A stretch of DNA of 43,944 bases from Desulfovibrio legallii (GCF_900102485.1 NZ_FNBX01000022.1:1-43944), one strand, 5' to 3'. Counted from the stretch's first letter, positions 1 through 9,300 are shown. Numbers and translations: made by a program. Notes: generated from the letters alone by a model not told the origin.

Positions 1-213
1 CCGCCCATAATAACCAGCACGAGTGCTGGCCCGCTGTGCATTGCGTTCATAGCGCTTGGCCTGGCACAATGCTTCCGCTTCGGCATCCAGCAGACCGTTC
101 AGCGTTTCTTCAACGCTCTGCCGGACAACCTCGGACACATGTGACCGTAATTCCTGCTCATCCACTGCGATAACCGGAACTTTCTTTTTCTCAAGCTCCT
201 TGATACCTTTCAT
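1..213 (-). CDS. IS256-family transposase, N-terminal part (runs off left edge)
   Basis: The minus strand from 213 reads MKGIKELEKKKVPVIAVDEQ and continues into DAEAEALCQAKRYERNAQR and STRAGYYGR at the window edge. The acidic DAEA run, the tyrosine-arginine RYER block and the following TRAGYY are typical of the N-terminal part of IS256-group (Mutator-like) DDE transposases. About 71 residues are visible; the catalytic domain lies outside the window. An AAGGAGGG ribosome site sits 6-7 bases before the ATG. The gene points away from the truncated gene to its right, so the stretch 214-310 should hold the IS end. Family assignment is from sequence memory; the start is well supported. Confidence 0.85.
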   Translation of the reverse strand, partial: MKGIKELEKKKVPVIAVDEQELRSHVSEVVRQSVEETLNGLLDAEAEALCQAKRYERNAQRASTRAGYYGR

Positions 214-310
214 CCGTAGCCCTCCTTGTTGCTTGGGTGGTTTTGCTTAACCAAAGCCTAACCAACTTGGCGGGCTACTTCCATTTTTTAAATGTGCGAA
301 AAATACCGTA
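214..310. mobile_element. Probable end of the IS256-family element and junction
   Basis: This stretch lies upstream of the transposase start and is more AT-rich than the gene remnant that follows. Read inward from about 307 on the minus strand it begins GGTATTTTTCGCACATTT, the sort of GG-initial, T-rich terminus expected of IS256-type inverted repeats. The coding sense of the interrupted gene becomes convincing at about 316. I therefore place the junction near 307-316. The other end of the element is not in the window, so neither the inverted repeat nor a target duplication can be confirmed. Confidence 0.45.
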
Positions 311-731
311 CGTTATCCAGGCCGCCCCCCTGACCACGCAGTATTACAGCCTGGATCTGCCTCCCGACTGGGTGGTGGTCAACGGCCCGGTCAAACTACA
401 GGGCGCGGTGCAGGTGCTGCTGGGACAAAAAGACCACAAGGCCTCGGCCCTCATCATTGCGGGCCCGGCCCAGCCCGGCGAGGCCGAGCAGGCCGCCAGG
501 GCCAACGCCCGTCGCCTGGGCGGCAACGAACCCGTGCGCCGCGCCGACGGGCAGTGGGAGTTCGCCTTCATCCAGGAGGGCGTCAAAGGCCTGGGGCTGG
601 CCAGAGAAGACCCCGCCGCCAGACTTCTGCTTATGCTTGTGGTCAGCGGCGACGCCGCCCGCGCGGACTTCGTCTACCGCATGCGCGGCCCCTACAAAGC
701 CCTGCTGCCCGTGGCCCCGGAGAAGCGCTGA
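237..731 (+). pseudogene. Secreted/periplasmic protein, 5' end removed by IS insertion
   Basis: The open frame runs to a TGA at 731, but only the part from about residue 27 looks native: IQAAPLTTQYYSLDLPPDW and onward through an alternating beta-rich protein of about 138 residues ending in VAPEKR. The QAAPL start resembles the residues around a signal-peptidase site, so the signal peptide appears to have been replaced by IS DNA. The first 26 residues of the frame come from the IS-like stretch and lack a ribosome site for the ATG at 237. I do not recognise the family. It may still be transcribed from the element, but without a signal peptide it would stay in the cytoplasm. Confidence 0.6.
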
Positions 732-780
732 GAAGTTGGGAGAGGGGGGGCGTTTTTTGTGGGGGAAAAGGAAACTTTTG

Positions 781-876
781 AGCGCTGCTGTCTTTGCCCG
801 TAACTAGCGCTGCTGTCTTTGCCCGTAACTTCCTTCGTCGTAACGGGCCAAGCTCCTCCGTCGTAACGGGCCAAGC
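781..876. repeat. Two adjacent tandem duplications (25-bp pair and 23-bp pair)
   Basis: Positions 781-805 and 806-830 are identical 25-base units starting AGCGCTGCTG and ending GCCCGTAACT. They are followed directly by two 23-base units, 831-853 and 854-876, which differ at one base and contain CGTAACGGGCCAAGC. The two unit types share a CCCGTAAC / CGTAACGGG core in roughly opposite sense. They fill most of the 732-948 gap between the truncated gene and the typA terminator. No coding role is visible. Confidence 0.85.
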
Positions 877-948
877 TGACCAAACGTTTCCTCCCCCCAC
901 GCCCCGCCCCCCCTTTCTTCCCGGCAACGCCGCGGGCGCGGCCAGGAT

Positions 949-975
949 AAAAAAAGGGGGCCGCACGGCCCCCCG
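949..975 (-). terminator. Rho-independent terminator of typA
   Basis: On the minus strand a GC-rich hairpin (about 956-974, arms GGGGGGCCG and CGGCCCCC) is followed directly by seven T at 955-949. It lies 34-60 bases past the typA stop codon, where the transcript should end. Confidence 0.85.
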
Positions 976-1008
976 AAAAAAGTTTGTGGGGGCACGGCCC
1001 CGGCAGGG

Positions 1009-2838
1009 TTATCCCTTGGCTTTTTTGCCGGCCATCTGGTAGCGCTTCTGGGCGGAGAGCTCCAGCTTGCGCAGGCGGATGGACTGCGGGGTCACCTCTA
1101 CCAGCTCGTCCTCGCGCACAAAGTGCAGGGCGTGCTCCAGGGTCATTTTTTTCACCGGCGTGAGGATGACGTTTTCGTCCTTGCCCGCGGCGCGCAGGTT
1201 GGTGAGCTTTTTCCCCTTGGTGGCGTTGACGTCGATGTCGTTTTCCCGGTTGTGCTCGCCCACGACCATGCCTTCATAGACAGGGTCGCTGGGTTCCACA
1301 AAGAGCACGCCGCGCGGCTCCAGGTTAAACAGGGCGTAGGCCACGGCGCTGCCGGCCCTGTCCGCCACGATGGAACCGGTGTAGCGGGTGGGAAAGTCGC
1401 CGCGCCAGCGGTCATAGCCTTCCAGGTAGGAATTCATGATGCCGGTGCCCTTGGTGTCCGTAAGAAATTCGTCCCGGTAGCCGATCAACCCGCGCGACGG
1501 CACGGAAAACTCCAGCCGCACCCGGCCCGTGCCGTTGTTGACGCAGTTGAGCAGACGGCCCTTGCGCTGGGCCAGCTTATCCGTCACCACGCCCATAAAA
1601 GTTTCGTCGCAGTCCACATAGAGGCGTTCCACCGGCTCCAGAGTGGCGCCGGTTTCGTCTTTTTTCAGGATAACCTGGGGCCGCCCCACGGAGAGCTCAA
1701 AGCCCTCGCGGCGCATGGTCTCAATCAGAATGGCCATCTGAAATTCGCCCCGCCCTTTGACCAGAAAGGCGTCCTTGTCTGTCGTGTCTTCCATGCGGAT
1801 AGCCACGTTGCGCAGGGTTTCCTTGACCAGGCGGTCGCGGATGGCGCGGCTCTGCACAATTTTGCCTTCGCGCCCCGCCAGGGGGGAAGTATTGATGCCG
1901 AAGCGCATGGCCACGGTGGGCTCGTCCACGCGGATGCGGGGCAGGGCGCGCGGATTCTCGCGGGTGCAGATGGTGTCGCCGATGGTTACGTCCTCAATGC
2001 CGGCCATAACCACGATGTCGCCGGGGTTGGCCTGTTCCACCTCGGCCAGCTGCAGGCCGTCGTAAACCTGGATTTTGGTGGCGCGCAGGGGCCGGGGCTG
2101 GCCGTCTTCGCCGATGCAGGCCAGGGCCTCCTTGGCGTGCACGGTGCCGTGCATGATGCGGCCCACGGCCAGGCGGCCCAGGTAGTCGGAGTAGTCCAGG
2201 TCCGCCACCAGCATCTGGAAGGGCTGCTCCGGGTCGTGCACCGGGCCGGGGATGTGGCTGAGAATGGCCTCAAACAGGGGGGTAAGATCCTGCTGCTCGT
2301 CGTCCAGATTGTTCATGGCCACGCCCGTGCGGCCGATGGCGTAGAGCACGGGGAATTCCAGCTGCTCTTCGCTGGCGTCCAGGTCAATGAAGAGGTCGTA
2401 GATTTCGTTGAGCACTTCCTGGGGCCGGGCGTCCTTGCGGTCGATTTTGTTGATGACCACCACCACGGGCAGGCCGGCTTCCAGGGTTTTGCGCAGCACG
2501 AACCGGGTCTGGGGCAGGGGCCCTTCGGAGGCGTCCACCAGCAGGATGGCCCCGGTGGCCATGGAGAGGGAGCGCTCCACCTCACCGCCGAAGTCGGCGT
2601 GGCCGGGCGTATCAATAATGTTGATCTTGACCCCGCGCCAGGTGACGGCGCAGTTTTTAGCGGCAATGGTAATGCCGCGTTCGCGCTCCAGATCCATGTT
2701 GTCCATGACGCGCTCGTCCACCTGCTGGTCGGCGCGAAAGACGCCCGCCTGCTTGAAAAGCGCATCCACCAGAGTGGTCTTGCCGTGGTCCACGTGGGCG
2801 ATGATGGCCACGTTGCGAAGATATTCATTGTGCTGCAT
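1009..2838 (-). CDS. typA: Ribosome-associated translational GTPase TypA/BipA
   Basis: A 609-residue protein, the usual length for TypA/BipA. The GTPase motifs are in order: P-loop AHVDHGKTT (14-22), switch I with ERGITI (53-58), G3 DTPGH (76-80) and G4 NKID (130-133). EF-G-like domains II, III and V follow, then the TypA-specific C-terminal domain with YNENDID-like [10 protein letters not shown] and the [10 protein letters not shown] tail. The family binds the 70S ribosome at the A site and assists 50S assembly and growth under stress. GAGG about 8 bases before the ATG supports this start. It is probably transcribed alone or after the phosphorylase gene upstream (59-base gap) and ends at the hairpin at 949-975. 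Confidence 0.97.
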   Translation of the reverse strand: MQHNEYLRNVAIIAHVDHGKTTLVDALFKQAGVFRADQQVDERVMDNMDLERERGITIAAKNCAVTWRGVKINIIDTPGHADFGGEVERSLSMATGAILLVDASEGPLPQTRFVLRKTLEAGLPVVVVINKIDRKDARPQEVLNEIYDLFIDLDASEEQLEFPVLYAIGRTGVAMNNLDDEQQDLTPLFEAILSHIPGPVHDPEQPFQMLVADLDYSDYLGRLAVGRIMHGTVHAKEALACIGEDGQPRPLRATKIQVYDGLQLAEVEQANPGDIVVMAGIEDVTIGDTICTRENPRALPRIRVDEPTVAMRFGINTSPLAGREGKIVQSRAIRDRLVKETLRNVAIRMEDTTDKDAFLVKGRGEFQMAILIETMRREGFELSVGRPQVILKKDETGATLEPVERLYVDCDETFMGVVTDKLAQRKGRLLNCVNNGTGRVRLEFSVPSRGLIGYRDEFLTDTKGTGIMNSYLEGYDRWRGDFPTRYTGSIVADRAGSAVAYALFNLEPRGVLFVEPSDPVYEGMVVGEHNRENDIDVNATKGKKLTNLRAAGKDENVILTPVKKMTLEHALHFVREDELVEVTPQSIRLRKLELSAQKRYQMAGKKAKG

Positions 2839-2897
2839 GAAAAGGTGCCTCTATAGATCGCTGCAAAAATAGTGTAGGCCGCGCTTGTACGCATTTT

Positions 2898-3782
2898 TCA
2901 AAGTTTTGTCACCAGTGCCCGGATCAGGCGGCCCAGCTGCCTGCCCGTGGTCTGCGCCGCGGCAATGACCTCTTCCAGCGATACCGGGGCCATGCAGTCG
3001 GGGCGGTTTTTGTTGGTCAGGCAGGAAAGCCCCAGGACCCGCAGCCCCAGGTGGCGGGCGGCAATGACCTCCAGCACGGTGCTCATGCCTACGGCGTCGG
3101 CCCCCCACTGGCGGTAAAGGCGCGTTTCCGCCGGGGTTTCCATTTCCGGGCCGTGCACGCCGATGTAGACGCCGCGCTCCAGCCGGATGCCCATTTTGCA
3201 GGCGGTTTCCACGGCCAGATCCCGCAGCTGCGGGTCAAAAGGCTCGCTCATGTCGGGAAAGCGTGGCCCCCAGGCGTCGCAGTTGAGGCCCGTAAGCGGC
3301 GAAACCCCGGTGTGGTTGATCATGTCTGTCATGCACATGATGGAACCGGCGTCGAAATTGGGGTTGAGGGCCCCGGCGGCGTTGGTGACGATAAGGGTGC
3401 GCACGCCCAGGCCAGCCATGACCCGCACCCCCATACAGACTTCCGCCGGGCTGCGGCCTTCATAAAGATGGCAGCGCCCCTGCTGGATGATGACCGCCCG
3501 CCCCAGGCCCTCGTCCTCGCCGCAGCGGGCGGGGAAGCGCCCGCAGAGGAAGGCCCCGCTGTGCGAGGCCACGCTGGACGGGGGAAAGCCCGGCAGCGCG
3601 TCGTAAGGGACGGCGCGGGCGTCGGCCATTTTGTCCGCCAGGCCGGAAAGGCCTGTGCCCAGGACAATGCCCACGGGTTCGTCCGCGCCCGAGGGCGCGG
3701 GAAGGGCCGGTGCGGACAGCCCGGCCGACAGGCGCTTGGTCAGCTCGGCGGCAGCGCGCTGGACTTCCTGCGGATTTTGCAT
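2898..3782 (-). CDS. Purine nucleoside phosphorylase (trimeric type)
   Basis: A 294-residue protein of the PNP/MTAP family, which splits purine nucleosides with phosphate to free base and ribose-1-phosphate in the cytoplasm. Visible landmarks are the phosphate loop GTGLSGL (42-48), HSGAF (74-78), TNAAGALNP (133-141), GPEMETPAE (211-219) and VGMSTVLEV (231-239). The Asn in CLTNKNR (near 257) matches the residue that in trimeric PNPs gives preference for 6-oxopurines such as inosine and guanosine. GGGAGG before the ATG fits well. The gene lies just before typA on the same strand and diverges from the biotin carboxylase gene. Exact substrate choice cannot be settled from sequence alone. Confidence 0.93.
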   Translation of the reverse strand: MQNPQEVQRAAAELTKRLSAGLSAPALPAPSGADEPVGIVLGTGLSGLADKMADARAVPYDALPGFPPSSVASHSGAFLCGRFPARCGEDEGLGRAVIIQQGRCHLYEGRSPAEVCMGVRVMAGLGVRTLIVTNAAGALNPNFDAGSIMCMTDMINHTGVSPLTGLNCDAWGPRFPDMSEPFDPQLRDLAVETACKMGIRLERGVYIGVHGPEMETPAETRLYRQWGADAVGMSTVLEVIAARHLGLRVLGLSCLTNKNRPDCMAPVSLEEVIAAAQTTGRQLGRLIRALVTKL

Positions 3783-4047
3783 AAAATTATCCTCCCTCAG
3801 GGGCCCTACCCGTGCGGCACGCCGCGCGGCCCCGGCCGCGGCGCGGGTTTTGCGCGGGGACCAGCCCGCGCCAGTGGATTTTCTTGCTGAAAGCGGCTAT
3901 ATTGTGCCGCTGCAGCGTATGTATAGCCCGCCCGGCCCCGTCCCACAAGGGCCGGCGACGCATGCGCCCCGGCCCGGCGGCGCGCCGTCGGCCGGAGCAA
4001 CCGCCACTGAGCGCCGCCCGGCGCGGATTTTTTACAGGAGATACGGC

Positions 4048-5487
4048 TTGGATACCCTTCAGGAAGGCTCTGCCTTGCAAAACCACAAAGTCCTGGTGGC
4101 CAACCGGGGTGAAATAGCCATGCGCATCATGCGGGCCTGCCGCAAGCTGGGCCTGGCCTTTGCCGCCGTGTACACAGCGGAGGACGCGGCATCGGGCCAT
4201 GTGCGCCTGGCCCAGGAGATCGGAGGCGAAAAAAGCCTCTACCGCGTGGCCTCCTACCACGACGCCAATGAGCTGATGGCCGTGGCCGATGATGCGGGCT
4301 GCACCGCCGTGCATCCCGGCTACGGTTTTTTTGCCGAGGACTTCCGCTTTGCCCGGCGCGTGGCCAAACGCGACCGCAAGATGATTTTCATCGGCCCTTC
4401 GTGGAAGATCATCCGCGAGCTGGGGGACAAAATCAACACCAAGCGCCTGGCCCGCAGCCTGGGCGTGCCCACGGTGCCCGGATCGGACAGGCCCATTTAC
4501 GACGAAATGGAAGCCGAGCGCATTGCCAAAAGCGTCTTTGAGTTCCAGGCGCAGCAGGGCATCAAGCGTCCGCTGGTGCTGGTCAAGGCCTCAGCGGGCG
4601 GCGGCGGCATGGGCATTGAAGAAGTGTACGATCCGGACCAGTTCCGCTCCGTGTTCCGGCGGGTGCGCAGCTACGCCCTCAGGCAGTTCAAGGACGAAGG
4701 CGTGCTCATTGAGCAGCGCATCACTGATTTCAACCACCTGGAAGTGCAGGTGGTTTCTGACCGCAGCGGCGCGAACCCCGTGCATTTCGGCACGCGCAAC
4801 TGCTCCATCCAGTCCACGGGAAGGCAGAAGCGCATTGAGGTGGCCCCCGGCTTTGCGCCGGAAACCCTGGAATATACTTTTGACGCCACCAAGGTGCTGC
4901 ACGACATTGTGGACTACTCCCTGACCATGGCCCGCAAGGTGGGCTACGACAACGTGGGCACCTGGGAGTGGATCGTCACCCGCCAGGGCGAGCCTTTCCT
5001 TATGGAAGTGAATACCCGCATCCAGGTGGAAAACGGCGTTTCGGCGCGCATCTCCAAGGTTAAAGGGCAGGGGGACGTGGACCTCATTGCCGAGCAGATC
5101 CGCATCGGGCTGGGCGAAGCCCTGGGCTATGCCCAGGCGGACATCAGCTTTGAAGGCGTGGGCATAGAATACCGTCTGATCGCTGAAGACCCGGACAACA
5201 ACTTCACCCCCTGGGTGGGGCGCATTGAGAAGTTTGCCTGGCGCGATCAGCCCTGGCTGACGGTGCTGACCCATGTGCCCAGCACGGAGCCCTATGAAAT
5301 TCCTACGGAATTTGACCCCAACTTGGCCCTGGCCATTGTCTGGGGCCAAGACCTGGAGGAAGCCAAGGCCCGTGGGCTGGAATTTTTGGGCGATCTCAGG
5401 CTGGAGGGGCACAATGGCGCGGGCGAGGCCCTCAAGTCCAACGTGGGCTTCCTGACGGCCCATACGGAGCGCATCCTGCGTTTCTGA
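4048..5487 (+). CDS. Biotin carboxylase subunit of acetyl-CoA carboxylase
   Basis: I start this at TTG 4048, with AGGAG at 4036-4040, giving 479 residues. A second TTG at 4075 behind AGGAAGG is nearly as good; both precede the conserved KVLVANRGEIAMRI. The fold is an ATP-grasp biotin carboxylase: HPGYGF (89-94), the glycine loop ASAGGGGMG (181-189) and EVNTRIQVEN (320-329). In typical AccC the last motif ends VEH; here it ends VEN, and the substrate-binding loops also differ, so this is a diverged branch. The enzyme would carboxylate biotin on the carrier using ATP and bicarbonate. The genes that follow (fused carboxyltransferase, biotinyl-domain protein) fit acetyl-CoA carboxylase. The open frame upstream of 4048 is GC-rich noise. 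Confidence 0.88.
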   Translation: MDTLQEGSALQNHKVLVANRGEIAMRIMRACRKLGLAFAAVYTAEDAASGHVRLAQEIGGEKSLYRVASYHDANELMAVADDAGCTAVHPGYGFFAEDFRFARRVAKRDRKMIFIGPSWKIIRELGDKINTKRLARSLGVPTVPGSDRPIYDEMEAERIAKSVFEFQAQQGIKRPLVLVKASAGGGGMGIEEVYDPDQFRSVFRRVRSYALRQFKDEGVLIEQRITDFNHLEVQVVSDRSGANPVHFGTRNCSIQSTGRQKRIEVAPGFAPETLEYTFDATKVLHDIVDYSLTMARKVGYDNVGTWEWIVTRQGEPFLMEVNTRIQVENGVSARISKVKGQGDVDLIAEQIRIGLGEALGYAQADISFEGVGIEYRLIAEDPDNNFTPWVGRIEKFAWRDQPWLTVLTHVPSTEPYEIPTEFDPNLALAIVWGQDLEEAKARGLEFLGDLRLEGHNGAGEALKSNVGFLTAHTERILRF

Positions 5488-5545
5488 CGGCGCCGTCACC
5501 ATGGCGCAGAAGTGTTGCGGCCATTATCCTAAGGAGTCTCCGTCC

Positions 5546-6220
5546 ATGAGCAGCCTTACCCCGCCGCATTGCGCCGCCTGTCCGTTCAGGCGAGAAGAGC
5601 GGCTGTGCATGACCCCGGACGGCAAGCACCCGCCGGATTGCCCCACGGCCCTCTGCGCCGCCCAGGCGGAAGCCTGCCTGGCGGACTACGAACAGCCGGA
5701 AGTCCGGCGCATGGCCCGTGAAGCGGCCATTGTGGAGCGCGAAAGCTATGCCCTGCGCCCCGACGGCATGCGCCTGCCCTGTCGGCCGCGCATTCTGGAA
5801 ATTGTGGCCTTTGCCAAGGCCATGGACTACCGGCGGCTGGGGCTTGTTTTCTGCATCGGCCTGCGCGCCGAGGCTAAGGAAACGGCCTTGATCTTTGAGG
5901 CCCACGGTCTGGAGGTGGTTTCGGCCGTCTGCAAGGTGGGGCGCATCCCCAAAACGCGCCTGGGGCTTGCGGAAGGGCAGCTCTTGTGCCCCCGGAACCC
6001 CGAAAGCATGTGCAACCCCTTGCTTCAGGCCCGACTCATGAACGAAGCCCAGGTGGAGCTCAACGTACTGCTGGGCCTTTGCGTGGGGCACGATACCCTG
6101 GCCCTGCGGCAGCTCAAGGCCCCGACCACCGTACTGGCCGTCAAGGACCGCATGCTTGGGCACAATCCCCTGGCCGCCCTGTATTCCGGCTATTTCGCCT
6201 ATCTCAAAAAACCAGTGTAG
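5546..6220 (+). CDS. DUF1847-family cysteine-rich protein
   Basis: The start is ATG 5546 with AAGGAG at 5531-5536, giving 224 residues. The N-terminus has paired cysteines (CAACPF, then LCMTPDGKHPPDC and ALCAAQAEAC), which suggests a metal or iron-sulfur site. Further cysteines occur in FCIGLRAEAKE, SAVCKVGRIP and LLCPRNPESMCNP. This arrangement matches the uncharacterised DUF1847 family as I remember it. The gene sits inside the acetyl-CoA carboxylase cluster, 58 bases after the biotin carboxylase and 15 bases before the carboxyltransferase, so it is probably co-transcribed. A link to the carboxylase is inferred only from position. Confidence 0.82.
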   Translation: MSSLTPPHCAACPFRREERLCMTPDGKHPPDCPTALCAAQAEACLADYEQPEVRRMAREAAIVERESYALRPDGMRLPCRPRILEIVAFAKAMDYRRLGLVFCIGLRAEAKETALIFEAHGLEVVSAVCKVGRIPKTRLGLAEGQLLCPRNPESMCNPLLQARLMNEAQVELNVLLGLCVGHDTLALRQLKAPTTVLAVKDRMLGHNPLAALYSGYFAYLKKPV

Positions 6221-6235
6221 CTGGCCGTACCCATT

Positions 6236-8488
6236 ATGGACAATACGATAGAAAAACATATTCAGAATCTGCGCGACAGGCTCGCCTATCTGGTGGATAT
6301 CTTCGCCGGCAAGCACAAGGACAACGCCCAGCTGCTGGAAGAAAAGCTCGCAGCCTTCGCAAGCCGCGCCCGTGCCGGGCAGCTGGAAGACCCTTTTGCC
6401 GAACTGGCCACGGTGGAGGATCTTTTTGGCTATGTGGAGCGCCGTCTTGACGCCGGCATCACGCCCATGGACCGGGTGCGCATTGTGCGCCACCCGCAGC
6501 GCATCTGCCTGCGGGACATCCTGGAAAACGTCTACGACAACTTCACGGAAGTGGGCGGCCAGGACGAGCACAGCCTGGACCCCAGCATGCTCATTGCCCG
6601 CGCCGTCATCACCCGCCGGCGCGGCAAAAAGACCTACACCCAGTCGGTCATGGTCATCGGGCAGGAGAAGGGCCACGGGGCGGAGTTTCGCAACGGCGGT
6701 TCGGTAAAGCCCTGGGGCAACGCCAAGGCGCAGCAGTATATGCGCGTGGCTGAAACCGAGGGCATCCCCATCCATACCTATATTTTTACGCCCGGTTCCT
6801 ATCCCCTTGAGGACTACCCCGGCGCGGCCCAGCAGATCGCCCGCAATATTTACAGCATGGCGGGCCTGCGGGTGCCGGTCGTTACGGTTATTTCCGAAGG
6901 CGGCTCCGGCGGGGCCGAGGCCATCGGCCTGGCGGACAAGCGGCTTATGCTCTCCCACGGCTACTATTCCGTCATTTCGCCCGAAGGGGCCGCCGCCATT
7001 GAGGGCCGCCTCAAGGCCGGGCAGCGCGCCACGCCGGAGCTTATTGAGCACTGCGCGGAGCACCTCAAAATTACGGCGCAGGACAACCTGAAGTTCGGCT
7101 ATATCGACCGCATTGTGCAGGAGCCCCCCTTGGGGGCGCGGCCCTGGCATTTCGACTTTTTCCGTCAGCTCAGGCAGGAAGTGCTGCGCGCCACGGACGA
7201 GGTGGTCATTTCCACCCGCAAGATGCCTGTGCTCAAGCGCCTGGCGCTTTCGCGCGTGCGGCGGCCCGACGCCAATCTGGACGACATGTACACCCGCTGG
7301 GGGCTTTCCTCCGCGGCCAAGGACCGCCTGCGCGCAAAGCGGCAGCAGAAGTTTCTGCGGCTCTCGCGCCAGGCCGCGCGCGACCGCCGCCCCTTCCTCA
7401 CCAAGATGGCCGCCGCCTCCTGGGACTGGATCTCCAAACCCTGGATCAGCTTCAAGTACGATTTCTACCGCAAGCACCAGCGGCAGATACGCACCTTTGT
7501 GGAAGAGATGGGCAACGAGTGGGAGGTATTCAAGGGCAGGCTGCTGGCCCCTTGGCGTCGGCTCACCCGCAAGCTGCCCAGCGCCCGGCCAGATAACAAG
7601 GCCAAGGAGCTGACGGCCCTTTCCACCTGGTCGGACGACGGCCGCCGCAGCAAGTGGAACTACATCTCGCCCCGCTACAAGATCGACCGCGCCGTAACCT
7701 GCCCCAACAGCGCCTCTTACGGCTGCCTGGACCTCTGGGGGCCGGACCTTTTTGCCGAATTTGCCGGCGTGTGCAGCCACTGCGGCTACCACTTCCCCAT
7801 GGAGCCGGAATGGTATGTGAAAAACGTCTTTGACCTCGGCTCGGTGTTTGAATTTAACAGCGAAATTGAGGCGGGCAACCCCCTGGACTTTCCCGGCTTC
7901 GGGGAGCGCATCGCCGCCGCCCAAAAGAAGACCGGGGCCAAGAGCGGCTGCATGACCTTTGAGGCCCGCATCGACAACATCAAGATGGTGGTGGCCATGC
8001 TCATGGGCACCTTCCGCGGCGGCTCCGTGGGCGCGGCCGAAGGCTATAAGTTTGTGGAGGCCGCCCAGCGCGCCGCCAAAAAGCGCTACCCCTTCCTGGC
8101 CTATGTGCACGGCACCGCCGGCATCCGCATCCAGGAGGGCACCCACGGCGTCATCCAGATGCCGCGCTGCACCGTGGCCGTGCGCCGCTACATTGAATCC
8201 GGCGGGCTGTACATGGTGCTCTACGACACCAATTCCTTTGCCGGGCCGGTGGCCAGCTTTCTTGGCTGCTCGCCCTACCAGTTTGCCGTGCGCTCGTCCA
8301 ACATCGGCTTTGCCGGGCCGGGCGTCATTAAAGAAACCACGGGCATGGACGTGCCGCCCAAGTACCACCGCTCCTACCGGGCCCTCTCGCGCGGGCACAT
8401 TCAGGCCATCTGGGACCGGCGGCAGATTCGCGCCAACCTCAAACAGGCCCTGCTCACCATCGGCGGGCGGAACCTGTATTATCGCTAG
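6236..8488 (+). CDS. Fused acetyl-CoA carboxylase carboxyltransferase, alpha then beta
   Basis: A 750-residue fusion. Residues roughly 60-370 are an alpha-type (AccA-like) crotonase-fold half with EGGSGGAEAIGL near 221 and the YSVISPEGAAAI turn near 243. After a basic linker, residues roughly 470-745 are a beta-type (AccD-like) half: SKWNYISPRYKIDR, a four-cysteine zinc knuckle (CPNSASYGC near 489 and CSHC near 513), then YVHGTAGIRIQEGTHG. The two halves would form the site that moves CO2 from carboxybiotin to acetyl-CoA, giving malonyl-CoA. Separate bacterial subunits are normally encoded apart, and the first cysteine pair is usually CxxC rather than C-x7-C. No strong ribosome site precedes ATG 6236, so coupling to the upstream gene is likely. 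Confidence 0.92.
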   Translation: MDNTIEKHIQNLRDRLAYLVDIFAGKHKDNAQLLEEKLAAFASRARAGQLEDPFAELATVEDLFGYVERRLDAGITPMDRVRIVRHPQRICLRDILENVYDNFTEVGGQDEHSLDPSMLIARAVITRRRGKKTYTQSVMVIGQEKGHGAEFRNGGSVKPWGNAKAQQYMRVAETEGIPIHTYIFTPGSYPLEDYPGAAQQIARNIYSMAGLRVPVVTVISEGGSGGAEAIGLADKRLMLSHGYYSVISPEGAAAIEGRLKAGQRATPELIEHCAEHLKITAQDNLKFGYIDRIVQEPPLGARPWHFDFFRQLRQEVLRATDEVVISTRKMPVLKRLALSRVRRPDANLDDMYTRWGLSSAAKDRLRAKRQQKFLRLSRQAARDRRPFLTKMAAASWDWISKPWISFKYDFYRKHQRQIRTFVEEMGNEWEVFKGRLLAPWRRLTRKLPSARPDNKAKELTALSTWSDDGRRSKWNYISPRYKIDRAVTCPNSASYGCLDLWGPDLFAEFAGVCSHCGYHFPMEPEWYVKNVFDLGSVFEFNSEIEAGNPLDFPGFGERIAAAQKKTGAKSGCMTFEARIDNIKMVVAMLMGTFRGGSVGAAEGYKFVEAAQRAAKKRYPFLAYVHGTAGIRIQEGTHGVIQMPRCTVAVRRYIESGGLYMVLYDTNSFAGPVASFLGCSPYQFAVRSSNIGFAGPGVIKETTGMDVPPKYHRSYRALSRGHIQAIWDRRQIRANLKQALLTIGGRNLYYR

Positions 8489-8494
8489 GACGTT

Positions 8495-9145
8495 ATGATC
8501 AACATCTCCGCACTGCTGGACGAAATCAAGGCCGCGCCCTACCGCGAAATCGTCATCAGCACCCCCCACACGGGGCGCGTGACCTTCGCCGGGCTGCACC
8601 AGGGGGAAACGGCCCTGGGGCCGCAAGGCCTCTGGAAGGAAAAACCCGGCACCCTCGTGGCCACCCTGGAGCGCGAACACAACCCCAAGCCCATCTGCGC
8701 CCCGGAAAAAGGCGAGGTCAGCCGCATTCATACGGAGCTGGAAGGGGCCTTTGTGGAGGCGGGCACGCCTTTGGCCGTGCTGCGGCACAAGCTCACCCGC
8801 GCCGAGGTGGAGCACATCATTCTGCAAAAAGCCCTGCACCTCTTCCTTGCGCCGGAGCGCGCCAAATACTACTTCACGCCTGAGGTGGACAAAAAAATCC
8901 GCGCGGCGGACGCCCAGTCCGTGGCGGTGCGCGACGGTATGGAAATTCTGATCATGTCGCGCATGAAGCGGGAAGTGCCCCTCAACTACACGGGGCCGGA
9001 CGGCGTCATCTACGCCGTTTACTTTAAATACAACGAGAATATGGACGTCGGCGCGCCGCTTATCGGCGTCTGCCCCAAGGACCAGTTGTCCGCCATTCAG
9101 GAAGTGGTCATGCGCGTGCGCACGGAATGGTCTGAAACGGAATAG
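8495..9145 (+). CDS. Biotinyl/lipoyl-domain protein, probable biotin carrier of the carboxylase
   Basis: A 216-residue protein starting 6 bases after the carboxyltransferase stop. It seems to contain two half-barrel motifs of the biotinyl/lipoyl type. The first, near 64-98, includes ICAPEKGEVSRIHTELEGAF and has no lysine at the expected hairpin tip. The second, near 148-193, has ILIMSRMKREVPLNYTGPDG, in which SRMKR takes the place of the canonical EAMKM biotinylation tetrad; Lys158 would be the modified residue. With the biotin carboxylase and transferase next door, a carrier role is the natural reading. The loss of the Glu-Ala before Met-Lys makes it unusual, and an assembly role without biotin is possible. 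Confidence 0.7.
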   Translation: MINISALLDEIKAAPYREIVISTPHTGRVTFAGLHQGETALGPQGLWKEKPGTLVATLEREHNPKPICAPEKGEVSRIHTELEGAFVEAGTPLAVLRHKLTRAEVEHIILQKALHLFLAPERAKYYFTPEVDKKIRAADAQSVAVRDGMEILIMSRMKREVPLNYTGPDGVIYAVYFKYNENMDVGAPLIGVCPKDQLSAIQEVVMRVRTEWSETE

Positions 9146-9300
9146 TCGAGGCCCCGCAGCGCTCGCTGTCCTGGCGGCGCACAGGCGCACGCCGCCGCAA
9201 AGGCGCACGGCGAGGCCCTGCGACGCTGGGCGGGAGGGCCTGCCAGCCTGCGCGAAGGCGCATTCGCAAACCCCAATGAGCTGAAAATCCGTTGCGCTTT

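Noticed and set aside
5432..9208. Very long minus-strand open frame opposite the carboxylase cluster
   Set aside because: It is the antisense shadow of GC-rich coding sequence; the plus-strand genes have clear domains and ribosome sites, and the antisense protein has no recognisable fold.
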